Part shown: positions 35,901 to 46,328 of the stretch, piece after piece | Position numbering within the stretch: position 1 is the first letter of the stretch | How the letters are laid out: each line of letters begins with the position of its first letter | Assembly (NCBI GenBank): GCA_029851415.1 | Contig: CM056744.1 | Coordinates: 116,902,838 to 116,966,837, forward strand | Direction of reading: 5' to 3' | DNA from: Eretmocerus hayati | Taxonomy: Eukaryota > Arthropoda > Insecta > Hymenoptera > Aphelinidae | DNA length: 64,000 nt | Translations under genes and position numbers: made by a program | Notes under the pieces: generated by a model | The model's database searches: none | The model's input: only the letters and a program-made list of their open reading frames with translations | Told to the model about the DNA's origin: nothing

Positions 35901-38900
35901 CAAGATTCTGAATAGATTCTTCCCTTAACCATAGCATGATATGAGAATAGTAAAAGACTCCCTCGGATTTTATAACCCACTTTTGTACTTAATTACTCAT
36001 AATAAGAGACACGTTGAGATGACATACTTCATCTTTTGATTTCATTGTTGTGCATCTAGCAAGAGCGATGAGAGTGTTTTTTTTACCTATCCTCAGTGAC
36101 GCGCCGATAGAGGCGAAATAGACCAAAATATCTTTCCAATCCCCGAGAGCTAACCTCTTTAACGATTCACAAATTCGCAAAAACCTGTTACGTTCAACGA
36201 TTATTTCCCCAAGTAACGTGTGAGAATTGCTTTGATAATTTTTGCCCTCTTTGATCAGAGAAAATATCGTCTAAAATAACAACAAGAAAATATGTGGACT
36301 CTCTCATTGACTCAGGTTTAAGATGATTGAGCCTCTCGGCCAATTCCTTGAGTGACTTGAAGGATTCATCTCAAGGATATCGGAGTTTTGACTGGTGATT
36401 TTCTTCCAAGTACTTGAATTGTTCCCGAGGCGGATGGGGTGAATTGTATTTTTACAGTAATTTCTAATGAACTGGATGCCAGGCTTACGTACAAATTATG
36501 AATTTGTATGAGATATCCTGAACTTTTAATTACGAGTTTGGCAACACTGATGTATCTCCCATTCAGTTAGTGAAACACTGGAACAGCGGTTTCCGGAAAA
36601 ATTTGAGTTATATTTAGGATATTACCACGTGAGTAGAATCGGAATTCGACTTTAATGATAACCTACAGTTTTTGGGAAAATTCAATCCAATAAATGTTCA
36701 AGCAGGCAATGAAAATTTTGATTTCCGTTTGCGCATCTATGAACTATTGCGTGGATTGGATCATGACAAAAATTACAGGCAATAAGTATGAGTTAGAAAG
36801 AATTTTTAAAATACGCTTTTAGTAGGGACGCGTGTGCACTTGTGCGCACTGGGCGTCCCGAAAATGAGCTGTGAGTGTCTTGTATTAGGCGTCACTATGT
36901 TGCGGGGTCACATATATGCAGTAGGCCGAATCCATGTAAGATCAGGCAGCGAAAAAAGTTGGGGTCACGAATATTTCTGACGATGAAGTATATCATTCTT
37001 GAGACGAGATGATGAGACACGTATTTTTTTGTTTCGCCTAAATCGATTTCCTGTCAGAGCTACGCGAATTTGGAGATCGGGAGCTGCAAAATCAATTTTA
37101 GAAAAACTGACACTTTGAAATCAGTAAAGATGCAATAATTCCTATGCGACTTTGAATATTCAGCTGAATCTTGTTGGATATAGTTACTAGGTAGATGTTG
37201 CATGTAAATTTACACTAATTAGGTTGGAATTGCCATTCGGATCTGAAGAAACTCGTTTTTTACGAGAAATTAAAAAAAATCAATTACTCAAAAACACCGT
37301 CGTGAATTTCTTTGGTGAATTTTCTGGGGGTATTTGATGACATGATGTTTCAGAGGGTACTCTCCGAGTCGGCGCTAAAAGCTCGAAATGACCAAAAAAA
37401 ATATTTTCCGGGAAAAAATTTTTTTATTGTCTCAAATAGGTTCTGGCATCCTTCAAATGATGAATATTGGCTGAAAAGTAGTACCTACAGAGTACAGCAC
37501 CTGCAAATATCTACAGAGACTCATTTCCTCCAACTTATCTCGCACAGGAAGTAAGCACAGTGGTCAAGCTTGTTGAAAAGGCTATATGAGCAAAAATGCT
37601 TTCAGTCTCATTATATCACTGCCAGTGGTGGATAACACTTACTGGAAAAACGTAGACGTAGAGAAAGTTAGACTGAAAGCATTTTCGCTCGTATAGCCTT
37701 TTCAACAAGCTTGATCACTGTGCTTACTTCCTGTGCGAGATAAGTTGGAGGAAATGAGTCTCAGTAGATATTTGCAGGTGCTGTACTCTGTAGGTACTAC
37801 TTTTCAGCCAATATTCATAATTTGAAGGATGCCAGAACCTATTTGAGACAATAAAAAATTTTTTTTCCCGGAAAATATTTTTTTTGGTCATTTCGAGCTT
37901 TTAGCGCCGCCTCGGAGAGTACCCTCTGAAACATCATGTCATCAGATACCCCCAGAAAATTCACCAAAGAAATTTACGATGGTGTTTTTGAGTAATTAAT
38001 TTTTTTTAATTTCTCGTAAAAAACGAGTTTTTTCGGATCCGAATGGCAATTCCAACCTAATTAGTGTAAATTTACATGCAACATCTACCTAGTAACTATA
38101 TCCAACAAGATTCAGATGAATATTCAAAGTCGCATAGAAATCATTTCATCTTTACTGATTTCAAAGTGTCAGTTTTTCATTGCAGCTCCCGATCTCCAAA
38201 TTCGCGTAGCTCTGACAGGGAATCGATTTAGGCCAAACAAAAAAATACATATCTCCTCATTTTGTCTCAAGAATGATATACTTCATCGGCAGAAATATCC
38301 GTGACCTCAACTTTTTTCGTTGCCTAATCTTACATGGATTCGGCCAGTAGACATCGAACGCGGGATGGCAGCGGCCGTGGTCAAGTGGATAACACTCTCG
38401 CTTTCCACGTGGCAGGCTCGGGGTCGACCCTTGCCCGGCACCAATGATTTTCTGTGCCAATCAAGCAATTAGCGGCAAGTCAATTATCGGAAGTCACGTG
38501 ACATGACAAAAATTACTAGATCTACGACGGAGAAAACACCAACTCGGTGAAGTGTAATAATAAAAGCGTATAAAAATGCATCAACCACTTAGTTTACCCG
38601 TGTGTATTCCTTGTGTATATGTATAGCGAGCAGAAATTTCGCTCAACCTTGTAAAAGTTAAGCCATCTGAGAACGGGTTGATACTTTCTTTCCTGAGTGT
38701 AATCACTACCGTGGACGTTCCGATTATGCTTGTTGCGCGTAGAAACTCGTAGAGAATCGGATATGTCACTTTTTTGACTGGTCATGTAGGAGGTCATGCT
38801 CAGATTCTTCGCAGTTTTAGACATTTATAAGCATTGTGTGGGTTCATTCTTGGCCAAAGGAGTCCTCTTTACATCACTCGAAGACCATGTAGATCCTTAC

Positions 38901-39506
38901 CCGATTAAGAACTCAGAAAATGTAGAATAGGGTTCGTACAATAACGAGTCATTTTGACTAATCTGAACATTTGGCCCGCGGATGGTATAAAAGTGATTAG
39001 AAACTCGGAGACCGATAGTAAAAGGGCATAAAACAAGATGACGAAACCTAAGGGGTTTGGAATATTGATTCAAATGTATGAAATTCAACCTAATGTCGAT
39101 GAGTCGTGCAGGGCTCAACGGGTTATAATGGGTTGAAGCATTCGATTAGTTTTCAAGACTGTCTATGTAATGTACGTAGATGTAAATATATTACCAGCGC
39201 GATTTTTCCACAGTAAGACAATCTTGATTGCACTCATTAGAATCGCTGAGCTCGTGGATAATGTGTCGACTCTGGAAGAAAAGTCTGAAAACACCTGATA
39301 GAGTGCGTACATTTGTGGTAAATATAGAATAATGATAAAATATGTGCTCAGTAATGGAACGAGAGATTCCCTCGCCAATGCAACAGAAACAGAGTCATCT
39401 TCGTGTGGCCAAAGACCCAATAGATTCAGCGTTAATTCAGCAAAACCCAGCGCCCATTCTGAATCAATTTTCCCTTCTAAATTTTCCACGTTGTGACCCC
39501 CACAAC
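26904..39506 (-). CDS. Insect odorant receptor (7tm_6 family), six exons
   Basis: Minus-strand exons: 39506-39195, 34918-34411, 27731-27632, 27549-27427, 27202-27047 and 26957-26904 (TAA). They join in phase to about 416 residues, the normal size for this family; only a short start exon upstream is missing. Family marks: LNLLGLWP near the N terminus; TM segments in LLSTYFIIILYLPQMYALY and SGYVMMPFIGY; FPIQVSFPFDAMSSPIFEVM in the second extracellular loop; SLEEVFNMITLAQLCGLC; VILIMARAHQPMRITAGRF; and the C-terminal TSFSYLSVLLALS. The family forms ligand-gated cation channels with Orco in olfactory neuron dendrites. Introns 1 and 2 (4.3 and 6.7 kb) are bloated by transposons, whereas the last three are 82-224 bp. 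No frameshift was seen. Subfamily and ligand cannot be told. Confidence 0.92.
28173..31478. mobile_element. 3.3-kb palindromic element with GGGTGCG ends and TCA target duplication
   Basis: The ends are GGGTGCGTCCACAAATATGC and the inverted GTGGACACACCC, flanked by TCA on both sides (28170-28172, 31479-31481). The arms pair nearly base for base over about 1.1-1.5 kb: GGAAGAGCCTATTAGCCACG (left) against CGTGGCTAATAGGCTCTTCC (right), and GGAATGCTGGAG against CTCCAGCATTCC. About 350 bp (28920-29270) is present only in the left arm. The centre is near 30100. Three-base duplication with GGG-type ends is seen in PIF/Harbinger-like elements; that assignment is inference. No complete transposase frame was found. 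It lies in intron 2 of the receptor gene. Confidence 0.8.
31602..32374. mobile_element. Tigger/pogo-like element, internally deleted (773 bp)
   Basis: The ends CAGTGTAACCTCGATTTACC and GGTTTTACTG are inverted and match the CAGT...ACCTCNATTTA style of Tigger/pogo elements. They are flanked by the TA dinucleotide typical of Tc1/mariner-pogo insertion. Sub-terminal GTGTCCGCTAAAT motifs repeat on both sides. It retains the C-terminal transposase remnant described separately. Confidence 0.8.
31769..32161 (-). pseudogene. Tigger-like DDE transposase, C-terminal remnant
   Basis: An open frame of about 130 residues lies within the 773-bp element. It has an acidic linker (SAPEEVENDDETSVQEV) and ends near RIQTSVVNYFEK, resembling the short C-terminal tails of Tigger/jerky-type transposases (QTSITDYF-like). 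The CENP-B-type DNA-binding domain and the DDE catalytic core are absent, so it cannot be an active transposase. Confidence 0.6.
32554..32878. mobile_element. MITE, family A copy 2 (325 bp)
   Basis: The ends ACAAGGGGAGTCCGGAGTCT and CTCCGGACTCCCCTTGT are inverted. Inner sequence matches the 538-868 copy (TACAGTTTCGTACCATCTAGA; CATTAGCATTGCCCATATAG). It lies in intron 2 of the odorant receptor gene. Confidence 0.8.
33030..33470. repeat. Short ACGAAGACTAACAC array interrupted by a MITE
   Basis: Units such as ATGAAGACTAACACTTTTTT and ACGACGAAGAGTAGC lie on both sides of the MITE at 33114-33405. They match the array units of the 23.4-24.2 kb foldback element, so this is probably a relic of the same family. 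Removing the MITE restores a continuous unit, GAAGACTAACAC. Confidence 0.6.
33114..33405. mobile_element. MITE with GGGTGCG ends (292 bp)
   Basis: GGGTGCGTTCCCAAATGATG pairs with the inverted CATTTGAGGACGCACCC. The arms are rich in alternating purine-pyrimidine TGCA motifs (ATGCATGCATGTGCAGTGCA). Flanking triplets are TAA and TTA, compatible with a 3-bp duplication with one substitution. Ends and sub-terminal sequence match the 28173-31478 element, so it is probably the short form of that family. Confidence 0.8.
33989..34373. mobile_element. MITE (385 bp) with ACT target duplication
   Basis: Inverted ends AGGTTTATTCGATTATGGAG and CTCCATAATCGAATAAACCT have arms of about 110 bp (GATCAGACCGGTCTGACTGA mirrored) and an ACGCGCGTTCGG box in each arm. 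Flanked by ACT at 33986-33988 and 34374-34376. It ends 38 bp from exon 2 of the odorant receptor, inside intron 2. Confidence 0.85.
34919..36923. other. Odorant receptor intron 1, right part; no gene seen
   Basis: Unique-looking AT-rich intron. A minus-strand frame near 36091-36180 (FLRICESLKRLALGDWKDIL) is flanked by weak AG and GT signals but is isolated and matches nothing I recognise. Confidence 0.4.
36924..38345. mobile_element. 1.42-kb palindromic element with AGTA target duplication
   Basis: The ends GGCCGAATCCATGTAAGATC and CTTACATGGATTCGGCC are inverted and flanked by AGTA on both sides. The arms of about 690 bp are nearly identical when folded (GATTTCCTGTCAGAGCTACG against CGTAGCTCTGACAGG; GGTTCTGGCATCCTTC against GAAGGATGCCAGAACC). 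The loop is about 37620-37660. No transposase frame. It lies in intron 1 of the odorant receptor. Confidence 0.88.
38368..38500 (+). mobile_element. tRNA-derived SINE fragment
   Basis: The head resembles a tRNA: GGCCGTGGTCAAGTGGATAA gives an A box (TGGTCAAGTGG) and GGGTCGACCC gives a B box (about 38413-38422), followed by GCCCGGCACCA. Cloverleaf pairing is imperfect, so a SINE head is likelier than a functional tRNA. It begins about 23 bp after the 1.42-kb palindrome. Confidence 0.6.
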
Positions 39507-39834
39507 CTGGAAAAATAATAATACATATACGGTACTGATGATGTTATCTATAATTTCTGGATAATTTAAATGTAATACAAATGTCAAGAACGATAATGTA
39601 CAGTTCAGACGAATTGGCAAATCTCCATTACAAATTTTGTTCGGTAAAGTGGTACTTCAATGACTGTCTTCTATGCAAACGCTGGGAGTCACATTGGAAC
39701 GGACGTTGCATCTCTCTATCGATTTTGAACTCCCATAACATTCAGACATTCTGATATTCAGGAATGTATTATTATTATAATAATTAAGGAGCCAAGCAAA
39801 ATTTGTCCGTCCACATACTGCGTATCGGGTCGCC

Positions 39835-40035
39835 TATGCGGAAGGGGTGAAGTGTGATGGGTGGGTGGATGTGTCATGAGTGGGTCGATGGGTGGGTGGG
39901 TTATAGGTGGGTGGATGGGTGAGTTGGTGGTTGGGTGGCTGGGTAGGTGTTCGGGTGGGTAGATAGATGGAAGGGAGTGTAAGTGATCGGGTGGATGCGT
40001 TGGTTGGTGTGTCGATAGTTGACGGTTGATTATGC
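39835..40035. repeat. GGTGGGTGGATG-type microsatellite
   Basis: A degenerate run of GGGTGGGTGGATGGGT units. Four-G-tract clusters could fold as G-quadruplexes. The minus-strand frame rich in Pro and Thr here is only the repeat translated. Confidence 0.8.
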
Positions 40036-40054
40036 ACGGTGGAAGAAGTCTGTC

Positions 40055-40240
40055 AATTGTTGACCTAAGCAGTTGACTTAGGCAGTTGACTGAGGCAGTT
40101 GACTTAGGCAGTTTACTAAGGCAGTTTACTTAGGCAGTTTACTAAGGCAGTTTACTAAGGCAGTTTACTTAGGCAGTTTACTTAGGCAGTTGACTAAGGC
40201 AGTTAACTCAGGCAGTTGACTAAGGCAGTTGACTTTAGAA
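40055..40240. repeat. 15-bp minisatellite AGGCAGTTKACTWAGGC
   Basis: About twelve tandem copies of a 15-bp unit (GACTTAGGCAGTT / TACTAAGGCAGTT), some with GACTGA or AACTCA variants. Confidence 0.9.
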
Positions 40241-40389
40241 TGATGATTATAGACCGTTGACTATGGACTGTTGGCTTTAGACTGTTGCCAATACTGATTG
40301 TTACCAATTATCAAATTACCAATTACTCAACTGATGAGTTGGTCTATCAAGCTGAACTATTGTGCAAATCATCTCGTATACCTCTGTAA

Positions 40390-41690
40390 TTCGGTCTAGT
40401 TTGGCCCAGTTCGGTATGATAGATGGCTGTATATGAGTGATGGGTAAGTGAACGCCTGGATGGATTGATGGAGGTTTAGGTTAGTGTAGGTCGGTCTAAT
40501 CCGGTGTAGTTCGATCTAGTTTGTTCTTGTTTGGTCTAGTTCACTCTAAATGAGCCTCATTCAGTCTAGTTCGGTGTAGTTAAGTCTAGTTCGGTCCAAT
40601 TCAATCTAATCTGGTTTCGTTCGGTCCAATCAAGGCTAGCTCCGTCTAGCTCGGTCCAGTACATTGTGGTTCGATCTAGTTTGATCCAAATTGAGCTAAT
40701 TTGGACCAGCTTGGTCTAATTCGGTATAGTTCGCACTAGTTCGGTCATATTAGGTCTGATTTCGTCTAGTTCAGTCTAGTTCGGTCTAGAATGGCCTGAT
40801 TCGGTCTAATTCGATACAGTTTGGTCTAGATTGGGCCAATTCGATCTAACTCGGTCTAGTTTGGTCTAATTAAGTCCAGCTCGGTCTTGCTTGGTCTGAT
40901 TCAGGGTAATTAGGTCTCATTCGGTCTAGTTCAGTTGAATTCGGTTTAGTTCAGTCTAATTTGGTTCAGTTGAGTCTGGTACGGTCTAATACGGTCTAAC
41001 TCTATCGATTCCGGTCTGGTTCAGTCTAGTTCAAGCCAGGTCGATCTACTTCGTTCTAGTTCGGTCTAGCTCGGTCTAGCTCGATCCAGCTCGGTCTAGT
41101 ATGGTCAAGGTCCAGTTTGGCCTCATTTGGTCTAGTTCCATGTAGTCAGGTTCATTTCGGGTCTCCGGGCTATTCAGATCTATTCTGGTCCAGTGCGATC
41201 TAGTTTGGTCTAATGCGGCCTAGTTTGGTCTAGTCTCCTCGTTAGGTGTAGTTCGGTTAAATTAAGTCTAGTTCGATCTAATTCGGTCTAGTTCAGTCTA
41301 GTATTGTCAATTACGATCTAGTTTGGTCCAATTCAATATACTTCAATCTAGGTCAGTCTAGTTCGGTCTACTTCTGTCTAACTCGGTGTAGTCGGGTCTA
41401 TATCGGGCCAATTCGTTCTAATTTGATCCACTTCGGTCTAATTAGGTCTAGCTCTGGGTGATTAGTTCTCGTTCGGTTTAGTTCGGGCTCATATGGTCTA
41501 GTTTAGTCTAGTATGGTCCATTACGGTCTAGTTCGGTCCTAATCCGTCTAGACCAAAGTAGGCCAAAGTAGACCGAACTAGACCTAATTAGACCAAACGA
41601 AACCGAACTAGACTGACCTAGATTGTACTAGACCGAATTGGACCGAACTAGACCGTAATAGGCCATACTAGACTGAACTAGACCGAATCG
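40390..41690. repeat. 1.3-kb array of a 10-bp unit (TCGGTCTAGT), inverted at one end
   Basis: A degenerate array of AGTTCGGTCT units runs plus-oriented from about 40390 to 41548. It then switches at a GTCTAGAC palindrome to the inverse unit (AGACCGAACT) until about 41690. All frames through it are repeat-derived. Confidence 0.9.
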
Positions 41691-42244
41691 AAGGTCAACT
41701 TTTGCACACCGCACAATGATTTGAATAGACCTCGCTTTGATTAACCCTTTAGATATATGCTATGTAACGTTAGGTTTTTCAGCCTAATCGATTGGACAAA
41801 GAAATACCAGCTCAGCTAATTGAAAAGTAACTATAAAATTCCTCAATACTCATTATTTTCTACTTGGAGTTATATCTCCGCCATTAGCCAGCATAATTTA
41901 ACCCGATACCAATTTAGTGGACAATTTTAACCTATTCCTTTTTAGATACCCTGAACTGATCAGCAATCGTTTTTTCACAACTTTTATTATTGAACTATGG
42001 AAGCATTTCTGGTGCCTATAACTTATCAAGAACATTTACTAGCCGAACGAGCGGTAGCGAGTAAGGCAAAAACGCTAGTAATAATGAGGTGAGAAAGTGA
42101 ACCCGTTCAAACTAGGCAGAGAAGGGACTGTTGAGCGGCGAAAGCTACATTTTTACCTCCGAATCACTGTAAATTAATTTGATTTGATTCAATTTGATGC
42201 CAGGTTGATTTTACATCAACAAGTTCTTGGTGTGTAGTATACTA

Positions 42245-42574
42245 ACCAGGAAAGTGTTTCAGATCCGGGTCACGGATTTGGCTGAAACTTAGAAAATAGT
42301 CTTCTTCCAGCACCAAACGATGAAACCCAAAATTCTAGACCCTGACGCTCAAGCGTTTCCGAGCTACAACCAAGGACATTAGCATTGTGGGTATACCTAT
42401 ATTTATGATTTTTAACATAACCCTATATGGGCAATGCTAATGTTCTTGGCTATAACTCGTAAACGCTTGAGCGTTAAGGCCTATGATTTTGGGTTTTATC
42501 TTTTGGCACTAAAAGAAGACTTTTCCCAGAGTTTGAGCCAAATCCGTGATCCGGATCTGAAACACCCCTCTGGT
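42245..42574. mobile_element. MITE, family A-related copy 3 (330 bp)
   Basis: The inverted ends are ACCAGGAAAGTGTTTCAGAT and ATCTGAAACACCCCTCTGGT, flanked inside by CCGGGTCACGGATTTGGC. The ends differ from the other two copies, but the core (CCTATATGGGCAATGCTAAT) is nearly the same. Confidence 0.75.
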
Positions 42575-42599
42575 AAGTACTCTGCAGATGTGCTTATAC

Positions 42600-42850
42600 C
42601 TCTTGTACGCAGGCTAGTTCCCTATGGTGGAGACGAGATATCCATCTCCAACACTTCTTTTTTATCGAGGCGAAGTGCAGGGAAAGTAAATTTTACATCT
42701 CCACTGAACCTACAGATTAAGGTCGATACCAAACCACCAAAACTACGGACATTTGAAAAAATTTTCAGTGGCGCCGGCACCGGGGATCGAACCCACGATC
42801 TTTCGATTGAAGGGCGAGAGCTCTTACCTCGCTGCCACCGCAGCTTAATT
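42600..42850 (-). mobile_element. tRNA-derived SINE
   Basis: Reading minus from about 42845: GGTGGCAGCGAGGTAAGAGC (A box), then GTGGGTTCGATCCCCGGTGC (B box), then body sequence down to about 42600. The plus-strand frame ending in GAGTGDRTHDLSIEG is the familiar translated shadow of such a head. Head positions are about 42770-42845; the tail end is not well defined. Confidence 0.65.
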
Positions 42851-42949
42851 TTTTTCATATCTCACTTTTTTATATTTAGCGTTGAATTCAGTGATTTCAT
42901 GGAATGACATCTTGGTTCGCAAATGACGTCTTAACAAAATATCGCCGTC

Positions 42950-43340
42950 CGATCACAACCATTAACCAATCTCGTGGGCTCCCTTATTACACCCCGTAAT
43001 AAAAGAGTCGACGAATTTCCTTGCGCTAGCTAACCGTGGCAGCCCCAGATGAGCGGTCACCAATCCGGATACTGAATCGCGAAAATGCTGCTTAACCTAT
43101 ATTTCCCTCCGAAAAGGCTCTCAGCATTGGCGCTCTTGTTTATTTCTATTTATTAATGAAATAGCACGGAGAAACTCGTTTTTTTATCAAAAGATATTGT
43201 TCGGGCACCAACTTTTATCAATCTCATGAATCCCATATCCACTCCCATATTCACTGTAGGAAAATGCTCAGTCAGCGGTTAGATTCGGCAATTAACCAGT
43301 GGTTGGCACCAAAAATCAACCAACTGGGTGATTCACTCTA
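42950..43340. mobile_element. Solo arm of the 23-kb foldback family
   Basis: The reverse complement matches the left arm at 22.9-23.2 kb: GTGGCAGCCCCAGATGAGCG, CCAATCCGGATACTGAATCG, and CCCGTAATAAAAGAGTCG. The end (TTAACCAGTGGTTGG) also matches the outer arm sequence near 22960. No array is attached to this copy. Confidence 0.6.
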
Positions 43341-46328
43341 TAAGTCCCTTAGAGCTAGTTTTAGCTCTAAGTAGAGTATAATCTTCAGCTTTAAGGGTAA
43401 AGTAATAGGAATATCTCTAAGTAGATAGGAAAATATCCCTAACTAAGCAGAAATTGCTATGGCCGATTCAGTTTATGTCTACCTTACAGTGAGTTCTTTG
43501 GTCAATGCTAGTAGCGAGTAAATATCCTCGAACCACGCGAAAATCACTGTTCATTGGGCGCATGGCAAATTATTAATTAGTTATCATGAAAACTGTAAAG
43601 ATTTTTGTCAGTCTGTTAAAAGAGAGCTCCTTGGCCCCAAAGCTCGCATGACCGAATGCATCTGAATCTTTCAAATATAGTACGATCACCCACAAAGAGA
43701 GTAATCGGTCAGAATCTTGAAGTTTTGTCGCGCAGAACTGCTAGACAATTTCAAGTTTGAGAATCACAAAATCAAGTCTAAAAGGAATTTGTTCGTAGAC
43801 AACTATCTATATCGATTTCGCATCACAATTCATCTTCAAATTAGCTTGGACGAATTTTCTCGTGGCTGCTCTTCAAGTCATGGCAATTTTCCGACACCGT
43901 CATGCAGCATCCACTCTCACCGCTATCTTTTCACGCAACTTGTGCTGCAGCTGCGACGTCTTCGTCAACAAAACTCGATCGAGACTCGCCACTAGCCGGC
44001 GTCAGAAAAATTAACCCACAAAAAATCAGAGAGTTCGAGAAAAAAATAAAATTTTTGCCAGGCTTAATCTACTGCTAGGCTTAATTAATTTGTGCAAACG
44101 ATAAATTTTTCAACAAATTTTAGAGGTTAGGCCATAATAAATACGATGAAAATTATCTTGCAATGATCATAATTGGGATAAATTACTTATCTGAGATTAT
44201 GGAAGTGCAGAATGAACCGAGTTCTTGCAAATGGTGACGTATCAGTTTCCCTCAAAGTTTTCTCTCTGATCCTAAATCGCAATTAATTTTCGAGAAGCAA
44301 TCTTGGCCAAAATGCTGAGCGATCAAACTGGTTTTGGAAAAATGTAAACATCAAGCAGCAACATCATCTGTCAGTCCTTAATTTGGAATTAGATATTTTC
44401 CGTTGACATGTCAACCGTCGAAATCCACACTGAGGCTTACTTACGTAATAATGGTAACAATTATAAACTCTCGGAGAAGAATTTTGACGTATTCGTAACT
44501 AGAAGAGCTTTCAGGGGGCTAATCCAGAACCTGTGCCACATCGGAGCTTTCATAAAGCTATCGGGGAGCTAGCATGGAATTCCCGGGGAGTATTTATATA
44601 ACTTTGAATTCCCCGGGGTGTTGAGCGCTTGATTCTCCGAAAAACAACTAAGCTGAAAATTTGACGATTTCCCGTGAATTTGCCGGGGTCTCTGACGAGA
44701 GCTTTGCAAACGTATTTTTGGGTACCCCTCGACAATTCCCAGGCAGCTGGTTGGTCGTCAAATAATCATTACCCTTCATAGCGGAGGCTGTTGGGATTGG
44801 CCTACTAAAACTAACTCATCCAACTGTCAGCAGTGACGAATGAATGATTGGTTCCGCATAACCAACACATTCAAATCATTTTCATAGAGTGTGAAAATCA
44901 TATTCGTGTCAAAAGAGAACTGAGGGGTGGAATCCGTTCAATGCTTCTACTAGTTTTTCACGGATTCACCAAAGTCTGCTCATTATTCCATCAAAACGAT
45001 TAGTGACTGTGTGAATTTTGGGCTCATTTCACGCTTCGACTGGGCGTATCCGCGATTTCCTGAAATCGCCAGGCATTTCGTGAAATATCTGGTGCAACGC
45101 TTTGATTGTAACATATACATGGACACTTCTACAACATGGCTAAACTTTACCTAATCACAAGAGATTTGTCAGAATCGTTAAATTATAATTGCTGTCCATA
45201 CGTTCAGATAAAAGTAAAATGTCACCTCTGAGTTCATTCTCGTACGCATTCATCTCAAACTGATCTCAATTTCGGTCATCTATCTTATTCAATACTCTTG
45301 TACGTCCTAACGACTTTTGACCGATTTGGATAGGTTCCAGCTGAATTCAAGCTACATACTGCGCTATTATCAAGAAAACATGTACAGAAAGCACGGTTAG
45401 TTCTTGAAAAATTGATTTTCAGCATACGTGGGGCCTAACAGCCAATCAGGCAACTACAATGAGAATAAATCGCAAAACACCACGTTGCTGATTTGCCATT
45501 GGTTAAAATAGTTCTGTGACGTGAAAGACTCTACTTCGTCAAAGTCGATGTAGAGCTTATGATTCTCGTCTCTACACCCGAGTCATTAATTCGTACCTTC
45601 ACCGCGATACTTTTATATCATCGTGTAGGGCGTTTTGTGTGCATTCGAGTGATGGAAAACAGCAATTTTATTCTTGCAAAGTACGAAGAATCAAATCTTG
45701 GAGAATGTTGTATTAGAAGATGCAACATTGTTTCAATTGATCCGATCAATCGTAAAAAATCCCGATTTAAGAAAAATCATCATAGATAGATATCGCGGTT
45801 CGTTATTTAGACATACATTTATCCAGCATGGAAGTATTCTTATTTACAAGTATGGTGATGGGGTTTTTCAGATAGACAAATTTCGCAATCAAGATCTTGT
45901 TTCAATTTGTGACCTTGGAACTCTTACCAGGGCGTACACATCAGATGCCTACATTTCGGTTAGAATGCGAAAATACGCTGCTTAATGATATTAGCAGAAT
46001 GCTTTCTCACGTCGAAATGTGCTTAGCTTTTTAGACCAAAGAATTATAATTCCGAAATTACTCATCAAAATCACCAATCGTTTCCACAAATTTTATACAT
46101 ACCTTTTTTCAATACCAATCTAAATCTTCTTATCAATACTACAATTAATTCAATTCTTTTACCGATTCATTTCCAATTTTTCATTCGTAACTTATTCATA
46201 TTCCACAATCACTATTCACATATCTATCATATTAATTTTCATCGCAATAATACTCTATTTCAAAAAAATAATATGTATTCCCATTCATCTCTGTTGTACA
46301 AAAGTAAAAAATAATTAATCACAATTGC
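43341..46328. other. No firm gene; one open frame at 45653-45985
   Basis: Mostly unique AT-rich DNA. The plus-strand frame 45653-45985 (about 110 codons, no ATG near its start) has a protein-like stretch (FQLIRSIVKNPDLRKIIIDR) and ends RKYAA, but no family was recognised and no partner exon seen. A degenerate exon or a chance frame are both possible. Confidence 0.3.

Noticed and set aside
35989..36180. Minus frame FLRICESLKRLALGDWKDIL as a possible exon
   Set aside because: Weak splice signals, no family match, and it sits in an odorant receptor intron without phase-compatible partners.
38368..38446. Functional tRNA gene
   Set aside because: A and B boxes are present but the arms do not pair properly as a cloverleaf; read as a SINE head instead.
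42434..42907. 157-codon frame on plus
   Set aside because: Crosses the third family A MITE and a SINE; the GDRTHDLS stretch is the usual tRNA-SINE shadow.
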